Positions 11,481 through 22,173 of a DNA stretch of 26,394 nt are shown one piece after another. The translations under genes and the position numbers were made by a program. A model generated the notes under the pieces. That model had not been told where the DNA came from. It made no database searches and saw only the letters and a list, made by a program, of their open reading frames with translations. The stretch comes from Suillus spraguei (lineage: Eukaryota; Basidiomycota; Agaricomycetes; Boletales; Suillaceae): NCBI GenBank assembly GCA_016800925.1, contig JABCPU010000795.1, positions 1 to 26,394 on the forward strand. Direction: 5' to 3'. Every line of letters begins with the position of its first letter. The stretch's first letter is position 1.

Positions 11481-12425
11481 CTAAGACAAGATTCCGTCAG
11501 TTTTACGGCCCGACCCATCAAACTTTGACTGCTTACCCCTGGCGGTCGTGGATATGGGTTTGAAATCTGTTCGGCCAGATTCAACGAAATGACGGAAACT
11601 TCCGCCCAATCGTCTCGTGAATCCCACGAGATTTTTACTGGGTGGATCAACTTCCACGGGCATAACTTGCGAAATGCCACCACATTGTACGAGTATAACA
11701 AGGGTTCCAATTCCCCCACTGCGACGACAGCGTTCTTCTCGCCGGCTGATATCAGCAGCTACAAGGGGATCATGGCTTGTTACATATGTCCGAGAGACTA
11801 TATGGGTATTTGCTACTGAGAAACTGCGTGTTCCGCGGAATCAGTATGAATTATCTCCCTTCTAAGTCCGGTGACTAGAACATACCGATATAATGATTCT
11901 GCGTGAGCGTTGTAGCTCAGCTCGATAAGCAACGCACTTTGCCGGATATTGGCAGGCAGGCGCTTTAATTGAAGGGCTTGGAAAACCGGCCCATCCAAGA
12001 AGTGAAGAGTGTGTTGAGGTAAACTTGCGAAGGTACTTGGCCAAATTTTCATCAGGATAAGCAGGCCCGATGGCCTGCTGTTTTGCACCTGACATCTGAG
12101 CAGCGGTGTGCTGACAGATGGTCTTGTGAGAAGGCCAATGGGATTTTTGGCACTCTGGGGACTGTAATTTTGGATTAGAAAAAGATATGCCAATGGAGAC
12201 TGAGTAACTTACACAATATTGGGTGGTCATCTGTTGAAGGATAACGACTGATCAGGGGGGTTGGTGACCAAAGGGAAGGAATGGACTTACACAACCACCG
12301 CAGAGTCTGAACTTTTGGGCAGCTGGGTTCTCAACTGCACCGCAAGTATCACAAATGCGATAGCCTCGTTGCTTCTGATGTGCATGAGGAGGAGCGGAAT
12401 AGTAGTTGGCTGCTGCTGGGGCCAT
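11481..12425 (-). CDS. Small MYND zinc-finger protein, four exons, frame broken by one base
   Basis: Exons are 12425-12291, 12230-12213 (only 18 nt), 12161-11886 and 11823-11481. The introns are 60, 51 and 62 nt with canonical ends. The finger is complete only after splicing: CDTCGA..., CGGC|MTTQYC|SPECQKSHWPSHKTIC, giving the C2-C2-YC-C-W-H-C pattern of MYND domains at about residues 25-70. Downstream come a helical part (ENLAKYLRKFTSTHSSLLGW) and a C-terminal basic tail. Within exon 3 the frame changes at the A4 run 11982-11985: upstream reads GWAGF and downstream reads QALQLKRLPANIRQSALLIE in another frame. The total exon length is one base more than a multiple of three; removing one A (T on the coding strand) would give about 256 residues. 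Without that, translation ends at 11862. MYND fingers bind proline-rich partners; the partner here is unknown. Confidence 0.72.
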
Positions 12426-14225
12426 TGTAGTAAGAATGTAATATGAATAGCTTGGATGCTTGTTGTCTGACCTCCGCCATTGTCTTGCGCATTTTATAGC
12501 TGGAAGAGCTGATGTGTATGTCCATCTTGGGCGAGCGTGTCAAGAAGTTATTGAGATCTTGGTGGAGAACAAAAAGTATGTCTGGTGCTTTTTGTCTTCA
12601 ATGTGTCTGAAAGTAAGACCCGGCAAGGTCTTTTGTGTCTGTAGTCAAGGAATAGATGCGGATATGCGAAAACAGTGCTTCCTAAATGCCCAATAACAAT
12701 AAAGCAATGAGAAACTGAAATCAGTGACCGATAATCTACTGAGCAGACAATTGGCTAAAAAAGGAAAAGAAGGGACAGGATAAATGTTTGTATTTATTTG
12801 TTAACTTGTATATGCCGTTAATGCTAATTGTTGCTTGTCGGTGGGGTGCATGGAACGTCTTCTCACAACTTTGACAGCAGATCCGATCGACCATCCAACT
12901 AAAATATCATATCGAACACTTGCGCCCAACTAATCTAGCAACTTCAAAGGAGAGCCTTTACCCGCAATCTCGGCCACGAGGCACGGATGGATCCTGTTCA
13001 ATGTTTCAGCTGGTTAGCTCTTGCCAAAAACTCGCAAGGATTTCACAGCGCTCCGTGAACCATATCCCAATTAGCCTTCGGCTACTCTTTGAACCTTATT
13101 CCTTTATCCTGTGCTTTCCTGGGCGCCATCTTCATAGGCATCTAGTAAGCAAGCCATTCGGAAATGAAACCCTGTTCAAGGTTCTTGCGAGGAAATCCGG
13201 CAGCTTTGACCGTTCGAACGATCGTGATACACTCTGTCCACGAGCGTCTCGTATCATCACTTGGCAAAATCATTAATCTACTCGAGGGCACTTAAGAATG
13301 ACATCAATCGACGTCGGCATGGCACCTTTTGTGGCCTTTGAATGGGTTCTGTGATCTGGATCAGAATCTACCCTATCAAAAGGTTGTCAGTCTTCGATGC
13401 AGTGCAAGCAGCTTACCAGAGCTATTCCTTTGTATCACCATTCTATATCCAGGTGCTGCCCCTTCAGCTATCCGTCCCACGATACCTACAATGGTGACTG
13501 CTTATGAGTCGAGTGGCTATGCTTATGAGGAGCGGGACCGACCGAGTTGCCCGAGTCGACAACCATCACATTCAATATGTTACAATTTCCTGACTTGGAA
13601 ATGTTCAAGTCATCATTCGATGTTCCAGGCAAGATCCCTTTAACGGCAAGATGGCGTCGCCGTCAGCGGCTTTAGAAGGGCATATAAGCTTGTGATCAGT
13701 CTGGCTTCGACTCCACGAACAAGTCGAGTAAGTGCTGCGTCACGTCTCACGCCTCCGTTCCAGTCGAACTTGCGCCGAGCACAGGTTTAAGATGTTGTCA
13801 TCATGCCGCCGTTTCCCTATGATGCAGAGATCCTTGTTATGACCGGCTAATTGGTATGCTCTTTGCACCGAAAAGCCACTTCCAAATGCGGTACATCCAA
13901 CTGCTGATGCTATGACGTAGGGCCTGGTGAGAATGCATGGATTTCATTTTGTTACTGTAAGCCGGCTAATGCCCCGCAATGCTCGACTTCAGCGATGAGC
14001 ATTAATGGAAGACGCACCTGAACTAAACTCATTGAACGGCGTATAATCTAGAAGAAACAACAAACTGTACCATTATGTTGTTTGTCTAATCGAATCTATA
14101 TAAAATAACTGAAGTGCGTATGTCTACATACTACATAAGAAAAGTTTGGTGAGTCAGAATGATGACCAATACGTTGAACAAATGCATGAGTGCCGATGCT
14201 CGTAGGATCCCAGATGTAACGCAGT
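12426..14225. other. Long stretch without a recognisable gene
   Basis: This contains the leader of the small MYND gene and about 1.7 kb that I cannot assign. On the plus strand around 13058-13143 a frame reads like a membrane helix (QLAFGYSLNLIPLSCAFLGA) but is bounded by stops. Between 13480 and 13650 all three frames have coding-like fragments broken by stops. A 118-codon open stretch at 12920-13276 has no known motif. It may be an eroded gene or simply spacer. There is no terminal inverted repeat or transposase signature that I can see. Confidence 0.35.
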
Positions 14226-15692
14226 CTACGGTAGTGTAGGCTCTATGATCGCCTCCGCGGTTTTGTCCCTCATGCCTTTGAGGAAGCACACTAGGTCCGT
14301 CCCGCCGGTACCCTTTAGTACTTGCTTCCCGACCTCCTGAGCTTCTGGATTTGCGTGTTCAAGCTTCATCCTTTCACGAGCGGCAGGTCCAATAATGTAG
14401 ATTGTCACGATCTTGATATGCGCATCCCTAAACTTCTTCACTGACTGCACTGCAGAATTGTACGCGTTTAAAAGCTCTGCATCAGGCTTCATCTGCGTCA
14501 CGACCATCCGCACAGGACGTGGGTTCAAGCTGAGGTGTCGCAAGAAATTGCGGTGATGACGGGGCATATAGATCTGCATCCTTCTCAACAGTGTCCGTTG
14601 GTCCGGCGTAACACCATTTTCGACCACGCTGCAATTGTCCAGACCGAGAAATACGTCTAGAGCGTGGATCAGGGCGCTCTGCCCTGCGCTTGGCCCTGAG
14701 AGGTGGATAGGCTGCCTCTTAATACCTTCAAACACCCATTTCCTGTGGGCAGGATCAGAATCTGCCCCACGGAACCATGGGCGGATGGAGTGATAAAATA
14801 TGTCAGGGTCGCAGCCCTTTCGCACATCGAGCAAGATCGTTTCAAGATCGTTCACGACCGAAGCAAGCTTGTGGAGGTATGCGGTGATGCGCCTGGTAGC
14901 TATCTCGTCGCCGACGAACAACTCGTCCATTGTGGCACGCATAAGCTCGAGAGCCTCGACGCCGCGAAGCTCTATGCGGGCCGAAGCAAGATAGAATTCT
15001 TGCTCATCTACGGTACCGGAGAACAAGTCTCGGCTGCGAAGGTTATCCAGAGCGGGGGGCTCGAATCCAAGCTCGTTTTGGGCCCTGGGGTGAACGGTGT
15101 CCCAATTATAGAGGACGTTGTCAGAGTACGTGACAATTGGGGGTATTTGCAAGTGACTGGATATGGCAACGAGGGGACGGAAATTGGTTCTGGGATGAAC
15201 ACGGAGGAAGTTAAGGGGAGCGTGTAAATGTAGAAATGCATAATAAAGGTGAGAACATGGTGTGCGCGCCGAAGTAGCAGCTCGGAGTGTGTGAGCTCGG
15301 ACATGGGGAGGACGGGAAGCTGATGATGTGTGTGTGTGTGTGTGTGTGTGAGAAGTGAATGCATAATAAAAAATACGGAGGTCCGTACTGACCTGTCGGA
15401 CGGTTTCTCGCCATGATTCGGATGAGTTTTTCTCCTCGACTGTCAGATCCTCTTTGACAGAGAGCTGTAGCTTTGCCTGCATTGCGGCATCTAGTACTGT
15501 CTCCCAGAGTTCCCATTGCGCTGGGAGTCTACTTAGGGGAGGATCTGGGGGCATAAAACCCGTGCGAGTATCAACATCAAAATCGTGTGCAGCGAGAGTA
15601 GATGTATCGATGTGCCCCTCTTGTACGCCGAGCCGAGGTTGGAGGAGGAAGTGATCAGGGGGTAGTATATTGGCTGATTGCTGACTGGACAT
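14226..15692 (-). CDS. IDO: Indoleamine 2,3-dioxygenase (tryptophan to N-formylkynurenine), one-base frame break
   Basis: Exon 1 is 15692-15393 (100 codons, ends WRETVRQ) and exon 2 is 15319-14226, around a 73-nt intron (GTCAGT..CATCAG). This haem enzyme opens tryptophan in the kynurenine/NAD pathway in the cytosol. Family blocks are clear: ELLLRRAHHVLTFIMHFYIY, HLQIPPIVTYSDNVLYNW, FYHSIRPWFRG, SGPSAGQSALIHALDVFLG, RRMQIYMPRHHRNFLRHL (the His before RNFL is the expected haem ligand) and KGTGGTDLVCFLKGMRDKT. After splicing, exon 2 starts in one frame (LPVLPMSEL) and changes to another at the G4 run 15173-15176, so a base seems missing (coding strand CCCC for CCCCC, giving VPLVAISSHL). With it the protein is 464 residues. 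Unspliced, the whole 488-codon frame is open but loses the LLRRAHHVLTFIMHF helix. It is divergent from ORC1. Confidence 0.93.
   Translation of the reverse strand: MSSQQSANILPPDHFLLQPRLGVQEGHIDTSTLAAHDFDVDTRTGFMPPDPPLSRLPAQWELWETVLDAAMQAKLQLSVKEDLTVEEKNSSESWRETVRQVSTDLRIFYYAFTSHTHTHTHTSSASRPPHVRAHTLRAATSARTPCSHLYYAFLHLHAPLNFLRVHPRTNFRPLVAISSHLQIPPIVTYSDNVLYNWDTVHPRAQNELGFEPPALDNLRSRDLFSGTVDEQEFYLASARIELRGVEALELMRATMDELFVGDEIATRRITAYLHKLASVVNDLETILLDVRKGCDPDIFYHSIRPWFRGADSDPAHRKWVFEGIKRQPIHLSGPSAGQSALIHALDVFLGLDNCSVVENGVTPDQRTLLRRMQIYMPRHHRNFLRHLSLNPRPVRMVVTQMKPDAELLNAYNSAVQSVKKFRDAHIKIVTIYIIGPAARERMKLEHANPEAQEVGKQVLKGTGGTDLVCFLKGMRDKTAEAIIEPTLP
15327..15350. repeat. (TG)12 microsatellite inside the IDO intron
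   Basis: Twelve perfect TG units on the plus strand (CA on the coding strand) sit a few bases before the IDO splice acceptor, where the polypyrimidine tract is expected. Length changes here could affect splicing. Confidence 0.95.
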
Positions 15693-16171
15693 TTTGTGAG
15701 GGGGAGGCTGGAGGTATGAAGTAATGATTCAACAGAAAGAATATGGACGGCGATGTTGTTATATGGCTCTCATAAGACCAATGGCTGCCAGCAACTGCTC
15801 ATCTTCAAAGGGTCGACGTATGATCCGGTAGTTCACGTAAAAATACATTCTTGGGGTCTTACAAAATTTGAACGTATCACATGACCGGAAAAGCTCTGGC
15901 TAATTTTTTGAGCATTATCAGATCAGTACTTCTGGTGTCCATTGCCCACCGTGCCACAAGCATGGACATGCCAGATCACAAAATTTTCGGTCTCAATAGA
16001 AGTAAGACGTAGTCAATGTGCCGCAACAAGCAGAATAGAGCCAGATTACTGTATTTGTACTTTGAAATGCCGAACTGCGAACGCACGTTAATTGATTACG
16101 TGATCTACCACACGGTCCAGTCAGTGACTGACGCGTTTGTCACGCGTCCGTGACACTACTCCTCTCCAACA
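15693..16171. promoter_or_regulatory. Divergent promoter region, IDO / ORC1
   Basis: This 479-bp intergenic region lies between two starts facing away from each other. The ORC1-proximal end holds two ACGCGT boxes (listed separately). I recognise no element specific to IDO. Confidence 0.6.
16131..16147. promoter_or_regulatory. Two MCB-type boxes (ACGCGT) upstream of ORC1
   Basis: ACGCGT occurs at 16131-16136 and 16142-16147, spaced 11 bp, about one DNA turn, and 25-40 bp before the ORC1 ATG. ACGCGT is the MluI cell-cycle box bound by MBF (Mbp1/Swi6-type factors) in ascomycetes; basidiomycetes carry Mbp1/Swi4-type proteins too. Each site is palindromic, and both are embedded in GTCAC/GTGAC-like flanks. 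The position and the target gene fit G1/S control. Binding is inferred. Confidence 0.6.
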
Positions 16172-18944
16172 ATGGAATCACCAGTGACGCCTTCTCGACG
16201 TTCAAAACGCTTTCAACCGCTTGTCACTCCGGTAAAGACCAACGCCTTTGTAGACAAAACTGTAATATGGACAGATGCTCCATGTTACACCCGTTCTATT
16301 GTATATGAAGACTACCAGGTTCTTCAAGAGGATGAGGGATGGCAACCAGCGCCAGCGATGCAGACTGTTTTTCGCAAGTCATTTAAGCGGACAAAGAATA
16401 TGGCGCCAACTTCCCGGAAAGGGTTGATTACACGTAGGCCAGCTGTCGAGACTGAAACATTCGGAGTTGGGGACACCGTGCTCGTCAAAACTCAGTCTAC
16501 GAAACACCCCAGTGTTGGTGTCATCGCTTCAATGTGGGAATTTCAGAGCAAGGAAGGCCGGGAGGACGACAATTCGCATATGATGATCAGAGTTCACTGG
16601 TTTCAACATCCGTCGGAACTGCCTCGTGTAAGGGCAAAGAGGGAACATTTTGAAGTCAGTGACACATATGCTAATTGTCATCCGCTCATCCCTACCACCA
16701 GAACGAAGTGTATTTTACTCTCGTTTCACAAGCTATTCTTCCGCCTTCATGTATACTATCGCATTGCACCATCTCCGAAGTTCCACAGGCCGCACCCGCA
16801 ACACACAAACGAAGTAACTGGATCAGTGCTGCTGCAGAAGAGAAAAAAGTATTTTGCTGTCGCCTTGCAATCGAGTCTCGCAGTAACATTTACTATGATT
16901 TCAACTGGGAAGCTCACAAACAACAAGCTCTTGCTAGCTCTAACGAAGACCTCGCCAATGGGACTTGCTGGCACGTGGCTGTAGAGACCACACCGTCAAG
17001 GCGGCGTACGAGGAAACGAACAAAGCTTCAAGACATCGCAGAAGAAAGCGGCGATGATTCCGTTCGTGATCGTGACTACGAGAACGACGAACCTCCATCC
17101 GAGTCCGATGACCACCTTGTCCCCTCTGTAGTTGACGACGCCTCTGACAATGAGACAACTCTTAGTGGACCTATCGATGACATCCCAAAGACACCGTCTC
17201 GCAAGCGCAAACTCGCCGTATCCACACCCAAGTCGACGCCTAGCAAGAAACGTGCTCCAAAACTCGCAGCACCCACTCCACACTCCAAAGCGGCACTACG
17301 AAAGCGAAATCGAAAAGCACCAACCGTCCGTGTTCCGCCTCCGAACCTCACACAGGAGCACTACAATCAACTACAAAACCTCCCTCCGGATCCGTGGCTT
17401 CGTGCAATGCACGTCCTTCATGTTGCAGCCCGTCCTGATGTTCTCCCGTGCCGTGAGGAGGAATACAGCCGCGTTTTGAGAACTGTAGAAGAACTCCTGG
17501 AGGAAGGAAGTGGAGGTTGTGTTTGTGCGTAGAGTCTCGTCCATTCTTTTTCACTTCCTTAATATCTATTCTTAGACATTTCTGGAGTACCAGGAACAGG
17601 CAAGACTGCAACGGTTCATGCTATTGTTCGTGAGCTCAAACGAATGGCTGAGAATAATGTCAGTTCTTTCTCAATCAGTTCGTCTCACTCGATTATCTTT
17701 ATTTGGTAGGAAACGAATCCTTTTACTTACGTTGAAATCAACGGACTCAGGATTCCCGAGCCATCTGCTGCATACAACCTACTTTGGGAGACGGTCTCTG
17801 GGCATGATGTAGCTAGCGATGGTCACCTCAAAACCAGTGCTAAAGAGGCGCTCAAGCAGCTTACCAAACACTTCTCTGCCGGCGCACGGGCAGGTCCCGC
17901 AGGACACGCATGGTAAGCAGTAGCAGCCTCAACCAGTCAGTCATTGCTAAGTTGCATGCCTAGCGTCGTTCTTATGGACGAGCTCGATCAGCTTGTGACG
18001 GCAAAACAAGATGTAGTGTACAACTTCTTCAACTGGCCGACAATCGCGGGCTCAAAGCTTGTTGTAATTGCTGTCGCAAACACCATGGATCTTCCAGAGC
18101 GGGTGATGACTGGACGCGTGCGCAGTCGACTTGGTACGTACCGCTAAATCAAGCATCCCGCCTATATCATGTTCATTTATGCGCTGCAAAGGTATGATTC
18201 GAATCAACTTTCAGCCATACACGACGCAGCAACTGGAAAAAATTGTGCATGCCCGTCTCAAAGAAGCCAAGGATGGCCTGGAAGAGCCGCCGGAGGTGAT
18301 CAACGCTGACGGCGTGAAGTTTGCCGCAATGAAGGTTTCATCAATCAGTGGAGACGCACGAAGGGTGCTCGATATTTGCCGGTATGTGTCGGGCTTGACT
18401 TATCGCGTTAATATCACTGAACTCAGATGTAGACGAGCAGTGGAACTGGTGCATCCCAGACGACGCGCTGCTCGCACTGAGGATGTGAAGGAGGTCATTA
18501 AAGTACTACAGAATAGCCCAACTGCAGCGTACCTCCGGGACTGCAGCTTGCACGAGCGGATTATGCTCGCATCCCTGCTAAGATGTATAAAGCGGGAAGG
18601 TATTGAAGAGATCAAATGGGGGAGGTATGTAATTTATTTTTAATTTCATATTGTGGAATGCCTGATTGATAGTACGTAAGATTGAAAACCAGCATATCGT
18701 ATATGTTGAAGCGCTGACTTCGGAAGGAGACCCGTCGCGGAAGCCCACGCCGGAGGAACTGGGACTTGTTCTGGACTCCCTGGTTGCCTCCCGCGCTATG
18801 ATAATCGAAGACGGGGTGAATGCCGTCCGTAAGCCTCCCCGGGAACGCAGGGTGATTCTCAACTTGGAGCAGACGGAGGTAGAAAGGATGCTAAGCGAGG
18901 TAGGCGGACGAACGTGGGCAACAGCGCTGGGTGTTGGTGGATGA
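16172..18944 (+). CDS. ORC1: Origin recognition complex subunit 1 (BAH + AAA+ ATPase), eight exons
   Basis: Exons are 16172-16654, 16702-17524, 17576-17658, 17710-17912, 17964-18133, 18192-18381, 18433-18624 and 18673-18944. The introns are 47, 51, 51, 51, 58, 51 and 48 nt. ORC1 is the largest ORC subunit and marks replication origins. A BAH domain occupies about residues 95-260 ([27 protein letters not shown]). A basic linker follows ([19 protein letters not shown]). The AAA+ domain has Walker A GVPGTGKT (about 439-446), Walker [11 protein letters not shown] (about 532-541), sensor 1 [12 protein letters not shown] and sensor 2 [17 protein letters not shown] winged-helix C-terminus ends with [14 protein letters not shown]. 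For intron 6 the second of two AGs (18431-18432) gives CRRAVEL and a 51-nt intron. At the exon 7/8 join the frame is off by one; the G5 run 18618-18622 is the likely site. With one G fewer the protein is 804 residues. Confidence 0.95.
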
Positions 18945-19648
18945 TCAGATGTGTTTGGATCCGATTGACTGGGAATGTTCTTGAGGCCGACCATATAAGT
19001 ATATGTATTTCATGTTTGTAATTCAGACATTGACTTGATAAAATATTAATTAAGGGATCTCGAGATCACCTCCTGGCAGAGTCTGGTAAATCATGTAACC
19101 GATCGAGTCACCGATCAAATTTTATGTAAGGTTCCGTCATTCAAATTCCAACACCTTCATTAAACCTATTAAATGTCGTCTCATACCTCTGGACGTGCAT
19201 TGCATGTTCGTCGGGCCGACATATTTTTAACGACGCACTACAGATTCATAAATGAGGTGTGCCGGTGACCACAGAAATCATTTATTTCAGTCTATCTCCA
19301 AGGATCTATGAATTGTGCTTCGACGAACCCGCGGGACTTCTATTCCTCGGCCTTTCACCGGTTTGTTCGTCATGTCACAGGCTTGTACCAGTGTGATCAG
19401 CTCGTGGTTATTCAGCTTATCGCTTATTACATCTCTGGTGCTTCATATCTATTAGAATAAGCCAGACGTTCATCGGCAGTAAGCTATCATCATGTGAATA
19501 TAAATATTTCCTTCCACGTCATACTGACTACGGTGTATACAATGAATATCGGCGAAATGAAAAATCCAATGGTACAGTTGAAATTTCAAGATAGCAAGCG
19601 ACTACGAAAAGCAAATCATACAATTACAGCCTAGTGGAGCAAGCACGA
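18945..19648. other. Convergent intergenic region, ORC1 / large MYND gene
   Basis: These 704 bp lie between two converging genes. They are A/T-rich with no open frame or motif that I can support. They presumably hold both 3' ends. Confidence 0.4.
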
Positions 19649-21923
19649 TCACAGGGAACTCCCAGTATAATAAACGCTTGAGGCACCGTCGTTGACGACC
19701 GCATCTAATCCGTGTTCTTTAAACGCCATCCTGAGCGCTGTTGATGGGCTAAAGAGCAATTTCGGCTGATCCGTCATCTCGTATCCTTCGTGAATACGTA
19801 TTACAGGCGGCAAGCAAAGGCTATGCAGTCTCGTAGATCGGCACCACTTGCTAGCCACCTTCCATGGACGTTCTGATGCTTCCGGGAAGATATGAAGATA
19901 GTTGGACACCGGCTTCAATTTGAATTTGTCCGTGGGTCCCTCTGCAACAGGATCGATCTCAAGAACAAGACGATCTTCAAATTCCGGGTGTTCTCCCAGG
20001 GCGGTCACCGACAATTGAGAGATAAACTCTCGATGTGATTGGATTTCAGCATCTTCAATCTTCGCCAGAAGGAAGAGGCTCCTCCTGATATACCGTGAGC
20101 CGTTCGGGCCTGTGAATGTCTCAGTATGCAAAACATATCAGATCAAGTAGGGAGACGCGCCAATCGCAGCCTTGAGGTATTTGCACGCCATACGATGGCC
20201 CTGGTCCCAATCTATATTCTGGCATTGTCTAGAACAATACCTCGCAACTGTGCACCTGGCACACTGGAATAGGTCCCACTGCGGATGCCATTCATCGCTG
20301 TTCTGCAGATTGAGGGGCTGATTAGTAACAACCTCTAGAGGGGCGGAATACATGGTTCGCTCACATGCACAGCAGCACACTGGCGGTCGAAGAATATCGA
20401 TGCCGCAGGTATCTGGCTTCTAAGGTCCAAGAAACGTCGAACATCTTTTTTGAATAGACTCCAGGCCTGTAGCAGGTCTGTATCGCGCTGAGCAATCGCA
20501 TCCAGCGATTTCTCGTCGGCCTCTAGCTCGCTCCCCGCGATCCGTAAGACCTTGTCGAACGTGAGGTATGAACGAAGGGCAGTAATCAACAATGCATTAA
20601 GGCATTCCGTCGTCTCCGCACCGGGAATACAGGTATGAGCTTGAAGGATTGTAGGAGGAATCGCGCCCGAAGCGCTTGACATATAACGGCCACGAGGTCA
20701 TCCACAGGACCTCCCATGAGTAATGCAATATAACCTAAGGCATCTCAAACGCCTTCTTGACGTGTTTGGCAAAGTCATCGTGTTTCAGGGTTTGAGAGAG
20801 TTGACATAGATCACGAAGGGTATAGATAACGATGGCCACGAGACTGCGATCGATGTAGGCCTCTCGCAAGGCGCAGTTCTGTTGACTGGTAACGAATAGT
20901 AGGTTCGCACAATTCCCAAAGCAATTAATGAGCATTATTTGCCAACGAGGCACCCCGAAAACAGAATCGCATGAAGTGGTATCTTCGATGCTTTGTCCAG
21001 AAACAACCTTCTTCCTGTACAGACAACGGATATTTCTGATGTACTTGAAGGAAATAGAAGCCATAGCTCTAATGCCTCCAGCGACATGAATAAGGGTGGA
21101 CGTAAAGGAAGGATGGTCGACATCCAGGCATGCCTGCACCACATATGACATGTGTTCCTGGAATGCCCCTTGTTCCTTGCTGCCCATTACCTTATCAGCT
21201 TCGGTAAGAAAGTCGTTATCCTTTGAGGTGACTGCCATGCACCACAGCTGCGAGATAATGGGGTGAAGAGACGGCGTGTTGATAAGTGATTGCGGTGTTT
21301 TTGAGTCGCCGATTAAGCTCATCCGCATCAACATGTTGACAACTAGCTTCAGAGCTTCAGATCTAGTTATGAGAAGACCTGGAAGGCGGGCGGGGTTGCT
21401 AGAAGCAAAGAAGTGACGATAGAAGAAATTGACCCAGAGATGACAGGGATTCCAATTGGATATTAGGTTGTCAGCGATGGCTTGTAGCGCTTGCGTTGAT
21501 TCCCTTGGGCTATTGACACGATTCAGCGTGACTAGCACCCCTTTAAGGGAGTACCTTGCGAGCATGATACTCCTCACATCCCTCGAAGTGACCACATCGG
21601 GGATGCGAGTTGGATCAAGGTGATGATAGAAGACTGGGAGAAGTATCAGAAGTTGTTCTGGTTTCCAATGTTGTGCGATGTTGCATAGTCCGTCGAGCTC
21701 CTTGATTGACCCGCTGGCAGCTTTACTGATCATAAACTGTCAAGACAGGAGATAATTGAGCCGAGAAAACGCGAGATGGTAGGTATAATCTCGCACGCAC
21801 CTGTATCACCCGAGCGAATGTATGTCCATCTTCAGGCTGCCTTTGAGGAGGGACGGACGACATGAGGATGTTCACACAAGCACTGGTACAACCCACTCCG
21901 GAAGCGCTAGTCGATGCATACAT
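19649..21923 (-). CDS. Large MYND zinc-finger protein, multi-exon, two joins unresolved
   Basis: Pieces on the minus strand, in order: exon 1 21923-21801 (MYASTSASG...FARVIQ); a 64-nt intron; exon 2 21736 to about 20735 (long helical region, FMISKAASGSIKELDGL...HVKKAFE); exon 3 about 20670-20365 (SGAIPPTILQAHT...FFDRQCAAVH); a 62-nt intron 20303-20364; exon 4 20302 to about 20145 (FQCARC..RYCSRQCQNIDWDQGHRMAC); and a last part about 20105-19649. The MYND finger spans exons 3-4; its first ligand pair reads C-x3-H (RQCAAVH) instead of C-x2-C. Helical repeat-like N-terminus plus C-terminal MYND is a common agaricomycete layout. Two joins do not keep frame with good splice sites: exon 2/3 (about 20690-20740) and exon 4/last (about 20105-20150). 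The gene may carry single-base errors or be decaying. Function is unknown. Confidence 0.65.
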
Positions 21924-22173
21924 TCGTCACGCGACCGTCACGTAACGCTGTACAAACCGGATTCTACCATCAAAGCATTACACTTCAACGTCGACAAACA
22001 TATTCATATTCTCCAGTATCTATTTTTCCATTACTAACAACTTACGAGCGTGAAGATACAGAATACATGCTGCAGACTGAGGTTGCGCTTTGAGTGTATA
22101 TGAAAGTTACTAGTATGTAGACGTGAAGGTATACGTAATGGTAACGGGACGCGCGATAACGGTGGAATTTCAA
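21924..22173. other. Intergenic region between TIF6 stop and large MYND start
   Basis: These 250 bp lie between tandem minus-strand genes. They presumably hold the promoter of the MYND gene and the 3' end of TIF6. I see no specific motif. Confidence 0.35.

Noticed and set aside
11312..11563. A Cys-rich 83-codon plus-strand frame, possibly a small secreted protein
   Set aside because: No signal peptide, and its 3' third is antisense to the last exon of the small MYND gene.
12920..13276. A 118-codon plus-strand open frame as a gene
   Set aside because: No recognised domain and no supporting splice structure; kept only as part of the unassigned stretch.
14703..15227. A 174-codon open frame on the plus strand
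   Set aside because: It lies antisense to the conserved second exon of IDO and has no recognisable motif.
18427..18432. First AG (18425-18426) as acceptor of ORC1 intron 6
   Set aside because: It would insert Cys-Arg into the conserved ICRRAVEL block; the second AG fits the family and gives a 51-nt intron.
18609..18624. An alternative upstream donor in ORC1 exon 7 to solve the exon 7/8 frame problem
   Set aside because: A GTATTG site near 18600 would restore frame but delete the conserved GIEEIKW segment; a base-count error in the G5 run is simpler.
19649..20380. Two independent short genes instead of one MYND gene
   Set aside because: The pieces lack ATG starts where exons begin, and together with the upstream exons they follow the known helical-N-terminus plus MYND order.
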